From Streptomyces sp. DG1A-41 (GTDB taxonomy: Bacteria; Actinomycetota; Actinomycetes; Streptomycetales; Streptomycetaceae): a stretch of 64,000 nt of DNA. The notes below the pieces were generated by a model. It had not been told where the DNA came from and did not search any database. It saw nothing but the letters and a program-made list of their open reading frames with translations. The translations under genes and the position numbers were made by a program. Shown one piece after another: positions 36,172 to 45,489 of the stretch. The stretch spans positions 2,193,001 to 2,257,000 of the forward strand of contig NZ_CP146350.1 of the NCBI RefSeq assembly GCF_037055355.1, read 5' to 3'. Numbering within the stretch: the stretch's first letter is position 1; every line of letters begins with the position of its first letter.

Positions 36172-37758
36172 TCACCGCATGGACCGCACGTCAAGATGCC
36201 GTAGCACCCGGTCCACCACCTCCGGGTCCGCCCCCGGCTCGCTCCGCGCCGCCAGCACCTCATGCCGCGCCGCACTCAGCATCTCCTGCTGGATCCGCCG
36301 CACCCGCTTCAGCCGCCGAGCCCGCTCCTGATAGGCCTCCCGCCGCTCGTCCTCGGCCACCTCAGGAGTGATTCGCACCGCGATGTCGAACGCCCGCCGC
36401 ATCATCTGCTCGGACAGCTCCTCCGGCAGTTCCTCGACCTCCTCGATCTCCCGGAGCCTGCGCTTCGCCGCCTTGGACGCCCGGATCGCCAGCGCCTTCG
36501 CGAACTCCTTCTCGACATTCGTGTCGGCCCGCACCCCCAGCGACCTCACCAGCCACGGCAAGGTCAGCCCCTGCACCACCAACGTCGCCATGATCACCCC
36601 GAACGCGATGAAGATGATCTCGTCCCGGCTGGGGAACGGCGTTCCGGCGTCGGTCTCCAGCGGAATGGCCAGCACCAACGCGACCGAGGCCACCCCCCGC
36701 ATCCCCGACCACCACATCACCACGGTCTCGCGCCAGCTCACCGGGATGTCCTCGTCGTAGTCCCGCCGCGCGTGCAGCCGTTTGGTCAGCCAGGTCGCCG
36801 GCAGCAGCCACAACAGCCGGACGAACACGACCACGCAGACGACCACCGCCGCCCACCCGAGCAACTCGCCCCACCGGCCGGACGCCGTGTGGATCGCGTT
36901 GTGCAGCTCCAGCCCGACCAGCCCGAACGCGACGCCGGTGACGAGCGTGTCGACGATGTTCCAGAACGTGTGCCCGGCCAGCCGCGTCATGACGTCGTCG
37001 GCATCGGACCCGTACTCCGCGAGGAACAGCGCGGTGGTGAGCACGGCGAGCACTCCGGACCCGTGCAGTTCCTCGGCCATGACGTACGAGGCGTACGGCA
37101 CCAGCAGGGTCAGCCCGATCTGGAGGGTGGCGTCCCCGAGCAGTTCCATCAGCTTGTTCGCGCCCCAGCCCAGCGCGATGCCCACGGCCACGGCCACCAC
37201 GGCCGACAGCACCAGGTCGAGTCCGGCCTTCCAGGGCGAGAACGTCCCGCTGACGGCGGCGGCGATCGCCACGTGGTAGAGGACGATGGCCGTCACGTCG
37301 TTGAACAGCCCCTCGCCCTCCAGGATCGACACCAGCCTGCGGGGCAGCCCCAGTTGCCCGGCGACGGCGGTCGCCGCGACCGGGTCCGGCGGCGCGACCA
37401 GCGCGCCGAGCGCGAACGCCGCCGCCAGCGGCAGCCCGGGCACGATCGCGTCGGCCGCGGCGGCCACACAGGCCATGGTGACGAACACCAGCGCCACGGC
37501 CAGCAGGAAGATCGGTCTCCTGTTCGCCGCGAACTGCCGCCAGGACGTGCGCCGCACCGCCGCGTACAGCAGCGGCGGCAACAGCAGCGGCAGGATCAGG
37601 TCCGGCGGAATCTGGACGTTCGGTACGAAATCGAGCAGCGCGAGGACTATGCCCAGGAGCGTCATCAGCACCGGCGCGGGCATGCCGAGCCGGTCCCCGA
37701 CCGGGACGCTGATCACGGCCCCGAGCAGCAGCACGAACAACAGGGCCAACTGATCCAC
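36172..37758 (-). CDS. Na+/H+ antiporter, CPA1 family
   Basis: A 528-residue protein with about 12 transmembrane helices and a cytoplasmic tail of about 120 residues, helical and Arg/Glu-rich. The ion-binding region APPDPVAATAV (about 122-132) and EGEGLFNDVTAIVL (about 146-160) with the acidic ND pair are CPA1 signatures. WWSGMRGVASVALVL matches the conserved late helix. It exchanges cytoplasmic Na+ for protons, setting pH and salt tolerance. Start GTG 37758. Confidence 0.93.
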   Translation of the reverse strand: MDQLALLFVLLLGAVISVPVGDRLGMPAPVLMTLLGIVLALLDFVPNVQIPPDLILPLLLPPLLYAAVRRTSWRQFAANRRPIFLLAVALVFVTMACVAAAADAIVPGLPLAAAFALGALVAPPDPVAATAVAGQLGLPRRLVSILEGEGLFNDVTAIVLYHVAIAAAVSGTFSPWKAGLDLVLSAVVAVAVGIALGWGANKLMELLGDATLQIGLTLLVPYASYVMAEELHGSGVLAVLTTALFLAEYGSDADDVMTRLAGHTFWNIVDTLVTGVAFGLVGLELHNAIHTASGRWGELLGWAAVVVCVVVFVRLLWLLPATWLTKRLHARRDYDEDIPVSWRETVVMWWSGMRGVASVALVLAIPLETDAGTPFPSRDEIIFIAFGVIMATLVVQGLTLPWLVRSLGVRADTNVEKEFAKALAIRASKAAKRRLREIEEVEELPEELSEQMMRRAFDIAVRITPEVAEDERREAYQERARRLKRVRRIQQEMLSAARHEVLAARSEPGADPEVVDRVLRHLDVRSMR

Positions 37759-37853
37759 GGTCAGCGCTCCGGAAAATCAAACGTTCACACGACTGCCCTC
37801 AAGCCTGCCACGCAACTCCCGGGACAAACCGTTTCGGCACCCTTCACGACGGG

Positions 37854-38333
37854 CTAAAGCGAACGCCGCATCGCCTGGTGCGGAATGCCCGCCTCCAAGT
37901 ACTCCTGCCCGTACGCCTCGTAGCCGAGCCGCGCGTAGAAGCCCAGCGCGTGCGTCTGGGCGTGCAGGTCCACGGCCGCGAGACCACGTGCGCGTGCCGC
38001 GTCCTCGATGGCCCGCACCAGGGCGACGCCGACGCCGAGCCCGCGCGCGTGGGCGGCCACGGCGAGCCGGCCGAGGGAGCCCACGGCCGAGTCGGCTCCG
38101 GTCTGCGCCACGGCCGCCTCCCCGAGCAGAAGCCGCCCGGTCCCGAGCGGCACGCCGTCCTCCCGGACGGCCAGCACATGCACGGCCCCCGGGTCGTACG
38201 CGTCGTACTCGATGTCCTCCGGCACGCCCTGCTCGCCGACGAACACCTCCTTGCGCACCGCGAAGCACGCCTCACGGTCGGCCGCGTCCTCGGCGACCCG
38301 CACCACGTACGACGGCGCCGGCGACCCGCTCAT
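37854..38333 (-). CDS. GNAT-family N-acetyltransferase
   Basis: A 159-residue GCN5-type acetyltransferase. Acetyl-CoA-binding motif A is seen as [15 protein letters not shown] (about 95-109), and motif B as [14 protein letters not shown]. The N-terminal [13 protein letters not shown] is typical of the ElaA/YjcF-type branch. ATG 38333 overlaps the RluA-type gene stop (ATGA), so the two are coupled. The substrate is unknown. Confidence 0.88.
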   Translation of the reverse strand: MSGSPAPSYVVRVAEDAADREACFAVRKEVFVGEQGVPEDIEYDAYDPGAVHVLAVREDGVPLGTGRLLLGEAAVAQTGADSAVGSLGRLAVAAHARGLGVGVALVRAIEDAARARGLAAVDLHAQTHALGFYARLGYEAYGQEYLEAGIPHQAMRRSL

Positions 38334-39274
38334 GCGTACGTCTCCTCCCGGACCTGGTCCAGGGCCTTCTGGAGGTCCTCCGGGTACGCGCAGGAGAACT
38401 CCGCCCACTGACCGTCCCCGGGATGCTCGAAGCCCAGCCGCACCGCGTGCAGCCACTGGCGGGTCAGATGGAGCCGCTTGGCGAGCGTCGGGTCGGCGCC
38501 GTACGTCAGGTCGCCGACGCACGGGTGCCGGTGGGCGGCCATGTGGACGCGGATCTGGTGGGTGCGGCCGGTCTCCAGCTTCACGTCGAGCAGGGACGCG
38601 GCTCGGAAGGCCTCGATCAGGTCGTAGTGCGTGACGGACGGCTTGCCTTCGGCGGTGACCGCCCACTTGTAGTCATGCTGCGGGTGCCGGCCGATGGGCG
38701 CGTCGATGGTGCCGCTGGTGGGGTCGGGGTGGCCCTGGACGAGCGTGTGGTACCGCTTGTCGACCGTGCGCTCCTTGAATTGGCGCTTCAGCGACGTGTA
38801 CGCGTACTCCGACTTGGCCACCACCATCAGCCCGGACGTGCCGACGTCGAGCCGGTGCACGATGCCCTGGCGCTCCGCGGCCCCGGACGTCGAGATGCGG
38901 TACCCGGCGGCGGCGAGACCCCCGATGACGGTCGGGCCGGTCCAGCCCGGCGACGGATGCGCGGCCACGCCCACCGGCTTGACGATCACGACCACGTCAT
39001 CGTCGTCGTGCACGATCTCCATGCCCTCGACCGGCTCGGCCACCACCTGCACCGGCGCGGGCGCCTGCGGCATCTCGACCTCGAGCCAGGCACCGCCGTG
39101 CACCCGCTCCGACTTGCCGACCACCGATCCGTCGACCGTGACCTTCCCCGCGGCGGCGAGCTCGGCCGCCTTGGTCCGGGAGAAGCCGAACATACGGGAG
39201 ATGGCGGCGTCGACGCGCTCGCCCTCCAGGCCGTCGGGCACGGGCAGGGTACGGATCTCGGGAATCGTGCTCAC
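38330..39274 (-). CDS. RluA/RluD-type 23S rRNA pseudouridine synthase
   Basis: A 314-residue enzyme with an S4 RNA-binding domain (about 18-65) followed by the catalytic domain. The catalytic aspartate is D143 in [22 protein letters not shown] and LHAVRLGF are further family motifs. It is most like RluD, which isomerises uridines in 23S helix 69. It lies between lspA and the GNAT gene, as in many actinobacteria, where the lspA-rluD pairing is common. Confidence 0.92.
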   Translation of the reverse strand: MSTIPEIRTLPVPDGLEGERVDAAISRMFGFSRTKAAELAAAGKVTVDGSVVGKSERVHGGAWLEVEMPQAPAPVQVVAEPVEGMEIVHDDDDVVVIVKPVGVAAHPSPGWTGPTVIGGLAAAGYRISTSGAAERQGIVHRLDVGTSGLMVVAKSEYAYTSLKRQFKERTVDKRYHTLVQGHPDPTSGTIDAPIGRHPQHDYKWAVTAEGKPSVTHYDLIEAFRAASLLDVKLETGRTHQIRVHMAAHRHPCVGDLTYGADPTLAKRLHLTRQWLHAVRLGFEHPGDGQWAEFSCAYPEDLQKALDQVREETYA

Positions 39275-39338
39275 CCGTCGAGTATGCCGGACGGGTGAGA
39301 CAGCCCAGTACAGAGCCTGTGGACAACCCCTCGCGGGC

Positions 39339-39995
39339 TCACTCCTTGTGTACGGTCCCGTCGGGGTCGAGCCCCTTGAACGACAGCAGCACGATCAGGA
39401 TGCCGCCGCACACGATCGCCGAGTCGGCCAGGTTGAAGACGGCGAAGTGCTTGGGCGCGATGAAGTCCACGACCGCGCCCTCGAACACTCCCGGCGCCCG
39501 GAAGATCCGGTCGGTGAGGTTGCCCAGCGCACCGCCGAGCAGCAGGCCGAGCGCGATCGCCCAGGGCAGGCTGTAGAGCTTGCGGGCGAGGCGGGCGATC
39601 ACCACGATCACCGCCGCCGCGATCATGGTGAAGATCACCGTGAAGGCCTCGCCGAAGCCGAAGGCCGCGCCCGCGTTGCGGATCGCCTCGAACTTCAGCC
39701 AGTCCCCGATGATCTCGATGGGCGGATGGTGCTCCAGCTTGGCCACCACGATCATCTTGCTGATCAGGTCGAGGGCGTACGCGAACGTGGCGACCGTGAA
39801 CAGGACCGCGATCCGGCGCTTGCCCCGGCCCCGCCCGGCCGCCGCCTCGTCGGAGCCGGACCCGCCGGCCGGGGCCCGGGTGCACTCGGAGTCGGCGCGC
39901 TCGCCCGGCGCCGCGTCCTCGCCGGGCCGCTCCCGCCCGTTGCCGGCCGCGTCCGGTGTGTCCGGCGTACCGATGATGCGCTCCGCCTCTGCCAC
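39339..39995 (-). CDS. lspA: Lipoprotein signal peptidase
   Basis: A 218-residue signal peptidase II that removes the signal peptide from diacylglyceryl-prolipoproteins made by Lgt. A hydrophilic Gly/Ala/Glu-rich N-terminal tail of about 58 residues precedes four helices. The catalytic aspartates are D162 (GNLTDRIFR) and D191 (FNLADSAI), and RNAGAAFG (107-114) is conserved. GTG 39995 has GAGGGA upstream. Confidence 0.95.
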   Translation of the reverse strand: MAEAERIIGTPDTPDAAGNGRERPGEDAAPGERADSECTRAPAGGSGSDEAAAGRGRGKRRIAVLFTVATFAYALDLISKMIVVAKLEHHPPIEIIGDWLKFEAIRNAGAAFGFGEAFTVIFTMIAAAVIVVIARLARKLYSLPWAIALGLLLGGALGNLTDRIFRAPGVFEGAVVDFIAPKHFAVFNLADSAIVCGGILIVLLSFKGLDPDGTVHKE

Positions 39996-40084
39996 GTGAG
40001 TCCCTCAACCTAGGTGCCTGACTGAGGACGAGGGTACGGCACACTCCGGGCGCCCCACGTGCTCAGGAGGCATTCGGCGGCCGG

Positions 40085-41491
40085 TCAGTACCGGCGCTCC
40101 TGCTTCTGCTTGCACTCCACGCACAGAGTGGCCCGCGGGAAGGCCTGCATGCGGGCCTTGCCGATGGGGTTGCCACAGTTCTCGCACAGGCCGTAGGTAC
40201 CGGCGTCGAGGCGTTCCAGGGCGCGCTCGGTCTGGACGAGCATCTCGCGCGCGTTGGCGGCCAGCGCCAGCTCGTGCTCGCGGGTGATGTTCTTGCTGCC
40301 GGTGTCCGCCTCGTCGTGGCCGGCGCCGTCCCCGGAGTCCCGCATCAGACCGGCGAGCGACCGCTCCGACGACTCGAGCTCCTCACGCAGCCGGGTCTCC
40401 TCGGACGTCAGCTCGGCACGCGCCTCCTCGACCTCCGCCTCCGTCCAGGGGTCCTCGCCCGGGCGTACCGCGAGCTCACCGGGCTCGGCCGCGGCCGCCC
40501 GTGCCTTCGGAACAGCGGTCTTGGCCGCCGTTGCCGTGCCAGGAGTCTTCTTCGCACCCACCGTCGTCGCTCCCGTCTGCTGCGCGGCCTCGGCCGCACC
40601 CGCCTTCTTGGCCGTGCTGCTCCCGGCCGTGTCCTGTGTGACCGCGCCGGTCCGGGCAGTGCCCTTCCCGGTCGCGCCCTTCGTGGTGGTGCTCTCGCCT
40701 CCGGCGCCAACGCCCTCGGCCTCGACGCCCTTCCTCTCCGCGGCACCGGCCTTGGCAGCCTTCGCCCTTCTGACAGCGGCCTTCTTGACTGCCGCCTCCT
40801 TGACTGCCGCCTCCTTGGCCGCCGCCTTCTTTCGCGGGGCCTTCTTGGGCGGGGCCTTATTGACCGCCGCCTTCTTGGGCAGGGCCTTCTCCGCTGCCGC
40901 CTTCTTGGCCGGGGCCTTCTTGGCCGCCGCCCCTCTGGCCCCGGCCTCCTGAGCCGCCGCCTTCTCCGCTTCCGCCCCTCTGGTCGCCGCCTTCTCAGCT
41001 GCCGTCTTCCTGGCTGCCGCCTTCTTGGCCGGGGCCTTCTCGGCCGCGGCCTTCTTGGCTGCCGCCTTCTTGGCCGGGGCCTTCTCGGCCGCGGACTTCC
41101 TGACCGCCGTCTTCCTGAGCGCCGTCTTCCTGGCCGCCGCTTTCCTGTCGGCCGCCCTCTCGACCGGAGCCTCGGCCGCAGTCTCCTGCTTCGCGCCCCC
41201 CTTCGTCGCGGCCTCCTTCCTCGCGACCTTCTTGACCACGGCTTTCTCAGCCTTGGCCACCGCCTCCTCGGCCACGGCCTTCTTGGCGGTCAGCTTCTTC
41301 ACAGCCGCCTTGGTCTTCTTGACAGCCGCCTTCGTCCCCTCGGTCGCCTTCCCGGCCGCCCCCTTCGCCGCCCGCCCCGCCGAGCCCCCCTGCGTGGTCT
41401 TCTTCCCGCCCAGGTCCTTGGCCGCACCGCCGGAGGCCTCCGCGGACCTGCCGGACGCCGGCTGCTGTACGGCGGTCTTCTTCGCCACCAT
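40085..41491 (-). CDS. DksA/TraR zinc-finger protein with a histone-H1-like tail
   Basis: A 468-residue protein. The last ~130 residues are a DksA/TraR family module: a coiled-coil (about 350-390), then a C4 zinc finger C436-x2-C439-x17-C457-x2-C460 (CENCGNPIGKA and LCVEC). The first ~330 residues are almost only Ala, Lys, Glu, Arg, Thr and Gly in blocks such as AKKAAAKKA and EKAPAKKAA, like the tails of histone H1 or the C-terminus of actinobacterial HU. ATG 41491 has GAAGGGG. The tail likely binds DNA. It may combine an RNA-polymerase-binding finger with nucleoid binding. Confidence 0.85.
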   Translation of the reverse strand: MVAKKTAVQQPASGRSAEASGGAAKDLGGKKTTQGGSAGRAAKGAAGKATEGTKAAVKKTKAAVKKLTAKKAVAEEAVAKAEKAVVKKVARKEAATKGGAKQETAAEAPVERAADRKAAARKTALRKTAVRKSAAEKAPAKKAAAKKAAAEKAPAKKAAARKTAAEKAATRGAEAEKAAAQEAGARGAAAKKAPAKKAAAEKALPKKAAVNKAPPKKAPRKKAAAKEAAVKEAAVKKAAVRRAKAAKAGAAERKGVEAEGVGAGGESTTTKGATGKGTARTGAVTQDTAGSSTAKKAGAAEAAQQTGATTVGAKKTPGTATAAKTAVPKARAAAAEPGELAVRPGEDPWTEAEVEEARAELTSEETRLREELESSERSLAGLMRDSGDGAGHDEADTGSKNITREHELALAANAREMLVQTERALERLDAGTYGLCENCGNPIGKARMQAFPRATLCVECKQKQERRY

Positions 41492-41799
41492 GGCCGCGGC
41501 CCCTTCACATATTGTGATCTTGCTCGTGAATCGTGCTGGGACGATAAATCGACTTGAGTCCCGCGGCAACGGGGCACACCGCCCAATTCGCCCGCCTCGC
41601 GCACGCCGCGCGGCGAACCTGCATCCGTTGTGCCCAGCTCCCCGCCCGGTAATCCGCCGAGTCGGACGTCCCAGGATCCGAACACCCATACCTCGCCATT
41701 CGGGTCATCAAACCCATACGTCACCCATTACGCGTCCCTTACGGCTCCCTGTCCCCGACCGCCCCGGAAAAGCGGTCGGCCGCTGTCCGCGCGGCGCCG
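41492..41799. other. Intergenic region without a recognised gene
   Basis: About 308 bp between the start of the DksA-like gene and the ileS promoter. Its lower G/C and mixed third positions argue against coding. The DksA-like gene promoter should be here: on the minus strand TTGCCG (about 41568-41573) and TTATCG are weak candidates. No terminator or repeat is obvious. Confidence 0.5.
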
Positions 41800-41805
41800 T
41801 ACACT
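41800..41805 (+). promoter_or_regulatory. Putative ileS -10 box (TACACT)
   Basis: TACACT occurs about 7 nt before the probable start of the T-box leader. The -35 region is weak. Confidence 0.4.
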
Positions 41806-41811
41806 GGGCGG

Positions 41812-42115
41812 AGCGAAAAGCGTGGATGGGGACGAGTAGCGGCGTACGCAGCCCAGAGCGACCCGGGGACGGTGGAAGCCCGGGGGCGAGCGCGACGTGA
41901 AGATCACCCCGGAGCCGCCGGAAGAAAACCGCAGCCGAGCGCCGTGGCCAGTAGAACCGGCATCGCGACCCCAATGAGGGGGCTCATCGGCGCACACCCC
42001 GCGCCGGAGGGCCAAGGAGGGTGGTACCGCGGGAGCGCGCCGAAGGCGGCGCAGGCAGACGTAGCTCTCGTCCCTCCGGACGGAAGGCAGCAAGTCCGCC
42101 GGAGGAAGCCCGCTG
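41812..42115 (+). promoter_or_regulatory. T-box riboswitch (tRNA-Ile) upstream of ileS
   Basis: The conserved T-box AGGGTGGTACCGCGG is at 42018-42032. Its TGGT pairs with the NCCA end of a tRNA whose discriminator is A, as for tRNA-Ile. A candidate specifier AUC, followed by A as usual, is at 41903-41905. There is no terminator with a U-run; instead the ileS Shine-Dalgarno GGAGGA (42101-42106) can pair with CTCCGG (42074-42079), so binding of uncharged tRNA-Ile should free the ribosome site. This is the actinobacterial translational T-box design. The leader length is inferred. Confidence 0.88.
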
Positions 42116-45100
42116 ATGACATCGCCGACGTACCGCCAGGTGCCCGCCCAGGTCGACCTGCCCGCCCTCGAGCACGCCGTGCTCGACTTCTGGCGCGAGC
42201 AGAAGATCTTCGCCAAGAGCCTGGAGCAGTCCGAGGGCCGCCCCGAATGGGTGTTCTACGAGGGCCCGCCCACCGCCAACGGCATGCCCGGCGCCCACCA
42301 CATCGAGGCCCGCGTCTTCAAGGACGTCTTCCCCCGCTTCCGCACCATGCGCGGCTACCACGTGGCCCGCAAGGCCGGCTGGGACTGCCACGGCCTCCCG
42401 GTGGAGCTGGCCGTGGAGAAGGAGCTCGGCTTCTCCGGCAAGCAGGACATCGAGACGTACGGCATCGCCGAGTTCAACGCGAAGTGCCGCGAGTCGGTGA
42501 CCCGGCACACGGACGCGTTCGAAGCGCTGACGACCCGCATGGGCTACTGGACCGACCTCCACGAGCCCTACCGCACCATGGACCCCGAGTACATCGAGTC
42601 GGTCTGGTGGTCGCTCAAGGAGATCTTCAACAAGGGCCTGCTGGTCCAGGACCACCGCGTCGCCCCCTGGTGCCCCCGCTGCGGCACGGGCCTGTCGGAC
42701 CACGAGCTGGCACAGGGCTACGAGACGGTCGTCGACCCGTCGGTCTTCGTCCGCTTCCCGCTCACCTCCGGCCCGCTGGCAGGCGAGGCCGCGCTCCTGG
42801 TGTGGACGACCACGCCCTGGACACTGGTCTCCAACACCGCGGTCGCCGCGCACCCCGAGGTGACCTACGTCGTCGCGACCAACGGCGAGGAAAAGCTGGT
42901 CGTCGCCGAGCCGCTCGTCACCAAGGCCCTCGGCGAGGGCTGGGAGACCACCGGCCGGACCTTCACGGGCGCCGAGCTGGAACGCTGGACCTACCAGCGC
43001 CCGTTCGAGCTGGTCGAGTTCCCGGAGACCGAGGGCGGCACGCACTACGTCGTGAACGCCGACTACGTCACGACCGAGGACGGTACGGGTCTGGTCCACC
43101 AGTCCCCCGCCTTCGGTGAGGACGACCTCAAGGTCTGCCGCTCCTACGGCCTGCCGGTCGTGAACCCGGTCCGCCCGGACGGCACCTTCGAGGAGGACGT
43201 CCCCCTCATCGGCGGCGTCTTCTTCAAGAAGGCGGACGAGAAGCTCACCGAGGATCTCCAGCAGCGCGGCCTGCTCTTCAAGCACATCCCGTACGAGCAC
43301 AGCTACCCGCACTGCTGGCGCTGCCACACCGCGCTCCTCTACTACGCCCAGCCCTCCTGGTACATCCGCACCACGGCGATCAAGGACCGCCTCCTCGCGG
43401 AGAACGAGAACACCAACTGGTTCCCGGACACGGTCAAGAACGGCCGGTACGGCGACTGGCTGAACAACAACATCGACTGGGCGCTGTCCCGCAACCGCTA
43501 CTGGGGCACCCCGCTGCCGATCTGGCGCTGCGAGGACGACCACCTCACCTGCGTCGGCTCCCTCACCGAGCTGACCGAGCTGGCGGGCACCGACCAGTCG
43601 GGCCTGGACCCGCACCGCCCGTTCATCGACGAGGTCGCCTTCGCCTGCCCGCAGCACGGCTGCGGGAAGACGGCCACGCGCGTGCCCGAGGTCATCGACG
43701 CCTGGTACGACTCGGGTTCGATGCCGTTCGCGCAGTGGGGCTACCCGTACAAGAACAAGGAGATCTTCGAGGCCCGTTACCCGGCGCAGTTCATCTGCGA
43801 GGCGATCGACCAGACCCGCGGCTGGTTCTACACACTGATGGCGGTCGGCACCCTGGTGTTCGACAAGTCGTCGTACGAGAACGTCGTCTGCCTGGGCCAC
43901 ATCCTCGCCGAGGACGGCCGCAAGATGTCCAAGCACCTGGGCAACACCCTGGAGCCGATCCCGCTCATGGACCGGCACGGCGCGGACGCCGTCCGCTGGT
44001 TCATGGCGGCCGGCGGTTCCCCCTGGGCGGCTCGCCGCGTGGGCCACGGCACCATCCAGGAGGTCGTCCGCAAGACGCTCCTCACCTACTGGAACACGGT
44101 CGCCTTCCAGGCCCTGTACGCCCGTACGTCCGGCTGGGCCCCGTCGGAGGCCGACCCGGCCCCGGCGGACCGCCCGGTCCTGGACCGCTGGCTGCTGTCC
44201 GAACTGCACGCGCTCACCGACCAGGTCACCCAGGCCCTCGACGCCTACGACACCCAGCGCGCCGGCAAGCTGCTGTCCGCGTTCGTCGACGACCTGTCGA
44301 ACTGGTATGTGCGCCGCTCCCGACGCCGCTTCTGGCAGGGCGACAAGGCGGCGCTGCGCACGCTGCACGAGGTCGTCGAGACGGTGACGCAGCTGATGGC
44401 CCCGCTGACCCCGTTCATCACCGAGCGGGTGTGGCAGGACCTGATCGTTCCGGTCACCCCGGGCGCCCCGGAGTCGGTCCATCTGTCGACCTGGCCCGAG
44501 GCGGACCTCCCGGCGATCGACCCGGAACTGTCGAAGCAGATGGTCCTGGTGCGCCGGCTCGTGGAGCTGGGCCGTGCCACGCGCGCGGAGTCGGGCGTCA
44601 AGACCCGTCAGCCACTCTCCCGCGCCCTGATCGCGGCGACGGGTTTCGAGGCGCTCGGCTCGGAACTGCGCACGCAGATCACGGAGGAGCTGAACGTCGA
44701 GTCCCTGGCGACGCTGAGCGACGTCGGCGGCTCGCTGGTGGACACCACCGCGAAGGCCAACTTCCGCGCGCTGGGCAAGCGGTTCGGCAAGCGCGTCCAG
44801 GACGTGGCCAAGGCCATCGCGAACGCGGACGCGGCCGCCCTCTCCCTGGCCCTGCGCGAGGGCACGGCGTCGGTGGAGGTCGACGGCGAGACCATCACGC
44901 TGGCTCCCGACGAGGTGATCATCACGGAGACGCCGCGCGAGGGCTGGTCGGTGGCGTCCGACGCGGGCGCGACGGTCGCCCTGGACCTGGAGATCACGGA
45001 GGAGCTCCGCCGTGCGGGCCTGGCCCGTGACGCGATCCGCCTGATCCAGGAGGCCCGCAAGAACAGCGGCCTCGACGTGGCCGACCGCATCGCACTGCGC

Positions 45101-45268
45101 TGGACCGCCACGGACCCGGCGACGGTCGCGGCCCTCACCGACCATGCCGGCTTGATCGCCGACGAGGTCCTGGCGACGGACTTCGCCCAGGGTGACGCGG
45201 ACGACAGCTACGGGAACCCGTTCACGGACGAGGGCCTGACGCTGACGTTCCGCCTGCGCAAGGCGTAA
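42116..45268 (+). CDS. ileS: Isoleucyl-tRNA synthetase, IleS2-type with GAHH motif
   Basis: A 1050-residue class Ia synthetase. The HIGH motif is replaced by GAHH (59-62; context NGMPGAHHIEAR), the swapped variant known from some type-2 IleRS that are highly resistant to mupirocin. The KMSKS motif is KMSKH (603-607). The editing domain (about 200-400) and anticodon-binding region are present. No C-terminal zinc ribbon is obvious, fitting type 2. ATG 42116 has GGAGGA, which the T-box controls. The enzyme charges tRNA-Ile. A strong terminator follows. Confidence 0.96.
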   Translation: MTSPTYRQVPAQVDLPALEHAVLDFWREQKIFAKSLEQSEGRPEWVFYEGPPTANGMPGAHHIEARVFKDVFPRFRTMRGYHVARKAGWDCHGLPVELAVEKELGFSGKQDIETYGIAEFNAKCRESVTRHTDAFEALTTRMGYWTDLHEPYRTMDPEYIESVWWSLKEIFNKGLLVQDHRVAPWCPRCGTGLSDHELAQGYETVVDPSVFVRFPLTSGPLAGEAALLVWTTTPWTLVSNTAVAAHPEVTYVVATNGEEKLVVAEPLVTKALGEGWETTGRTFTGAELERWTYQRPFELVEFPETEGGTHYVVNADYVTTEDGTGLVHQSPAFGEDDLKVCRSYGLPVVNPVRPDGTFEEDVPLIGGVFFKKADEKLTEDLQQRGLLFKHIPYEHSYPHCWRCHTALLYYAQPSWYIRTTAIKDRLLAENENTNWFPDTVKNGRYGDWLNNNIDWALSRNRYWGTPLPIWRCEDDHLTCVGSLTELTELAGTDQSGLDPHRPFIDEVAFACPQHGCGKTATRVPEVIDAWYDSGSMPFAQWGYPYKNKEIFEARYPAQFICEAIDQTRGWFYTLMAVGTLVFDKSSYENVVCLGHILAEDGRKMSKHLGNTLEPIPLMDRHGADAVRWFMAAGGSPWAARRVGHGTIQEVVRKTLLTYWNTVAFQALYARTSGWAPSEADPAPADRPVLDRWLLSELHALTDQVTQALDAYDTQRAGKLLSAFVDDLSNWYVRRSRRRFWQGDKAALRTLHEVVETVTQLMAPLTPFITERVWQDLIVPVTPGAPESVHLSTWPEADLPAIDPELSKQMVLVRRLVELGRATRAESGVKTRQPLSRALIAATGFEALGSELRTQITEELNVESLATLSDVGGSLVDTTAKANFRALGKRFGKRVQDVAKAIANADAAALSLALREGTASVEVDGETITLAPDEVIITETPREGWSVASDAGATVALDLEITEELRRAGLARDAIRLIQEARKNSGLDVADRIALRWTATDPATVAALTDHAGLIADEVLATDFAQGDADDSYGNPFTDEGLTLTFRLRKA

Positions 45269-45290
45269 CCCACAAGGCGTAACCCACAGA

Positions 45291-45339
45291 CCGAAGGCCC
45301 GGGCCCCGCCAAAGATCTTGGCGGGCCCGGGCCTTCGGC
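45291..45339 (+). terminator. Very strong terminator after ileS
   Basis: About 21 bp of nearly perfect stem: CCGAAGGCCCGGGCCCCGCC (45291-45310) pairs with GGCGGGCCCGGGCCTTCGG (45321-45339), with one bulged base. It follows ileS by 22 nt. Confidence 0.9.
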
Positions 45340-45340
45340 G

Positions 45341-45400
45341 TTGCGTACGCACGAACGCGGTTGCGCACGCACGAACACGGTTGCTGTGCGCACGAACGCG
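45341..45400. repeat. Three imperfect tandem 20-bp repeats
   Basis: TTGCGTACGCACGAACGCGG (45341-45360) and TTGCGCACGCACGAACACGG (45361-45380) match at 18 of 20 positions; a third, more diverged copy starting TTGCTGTGCGCACGAACG is at 45381-45400. They lie between the ileS and divIVA terminators. Function unknown. Confidence 0.7.
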
Positions 45401-45410
45401 CACGGCAAAA

Positions 45411-45445
45411 GGGCGGGGCCCCGGGTTCAACCCGGGGCCCCGCCC
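45411..45445 (-). terminator. Terminator downstream of divIVA
   Basis: A perfect 17-bp inverted repeat: GGGCGGGGCCCCGGGTT (45411-45427) and AACCCGGGGCCCCGCCC (45429-45445). In practice it forms a stem of about 14 bp with a 7-nt loop. It ends the divIVA transcript. Confidence 0.85.
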
Positions 45446-45489
45446 TGAACGCTGCCGACGTCTACGCCGTACTACCGGCCATCAGGCCG

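Noticed and set aside
36262..37857. Long open frame antisense to the Na+/H+ antiporter gene
   Set aside because: It is His/Arg/Gln/Pro-rich low-complexity sequence expected from the complement of a high-G+C gene, has no domain, and the opposite strand encodes a clear transporter.
41299..41724. Possible upstream ORF on the minus strand overlapping the DksA-like gene start
   Set aside because: Its upstream part has mixed third positions unlike neighbouring genes, and its downstream part is the DksA-like gene in the wrong frame.
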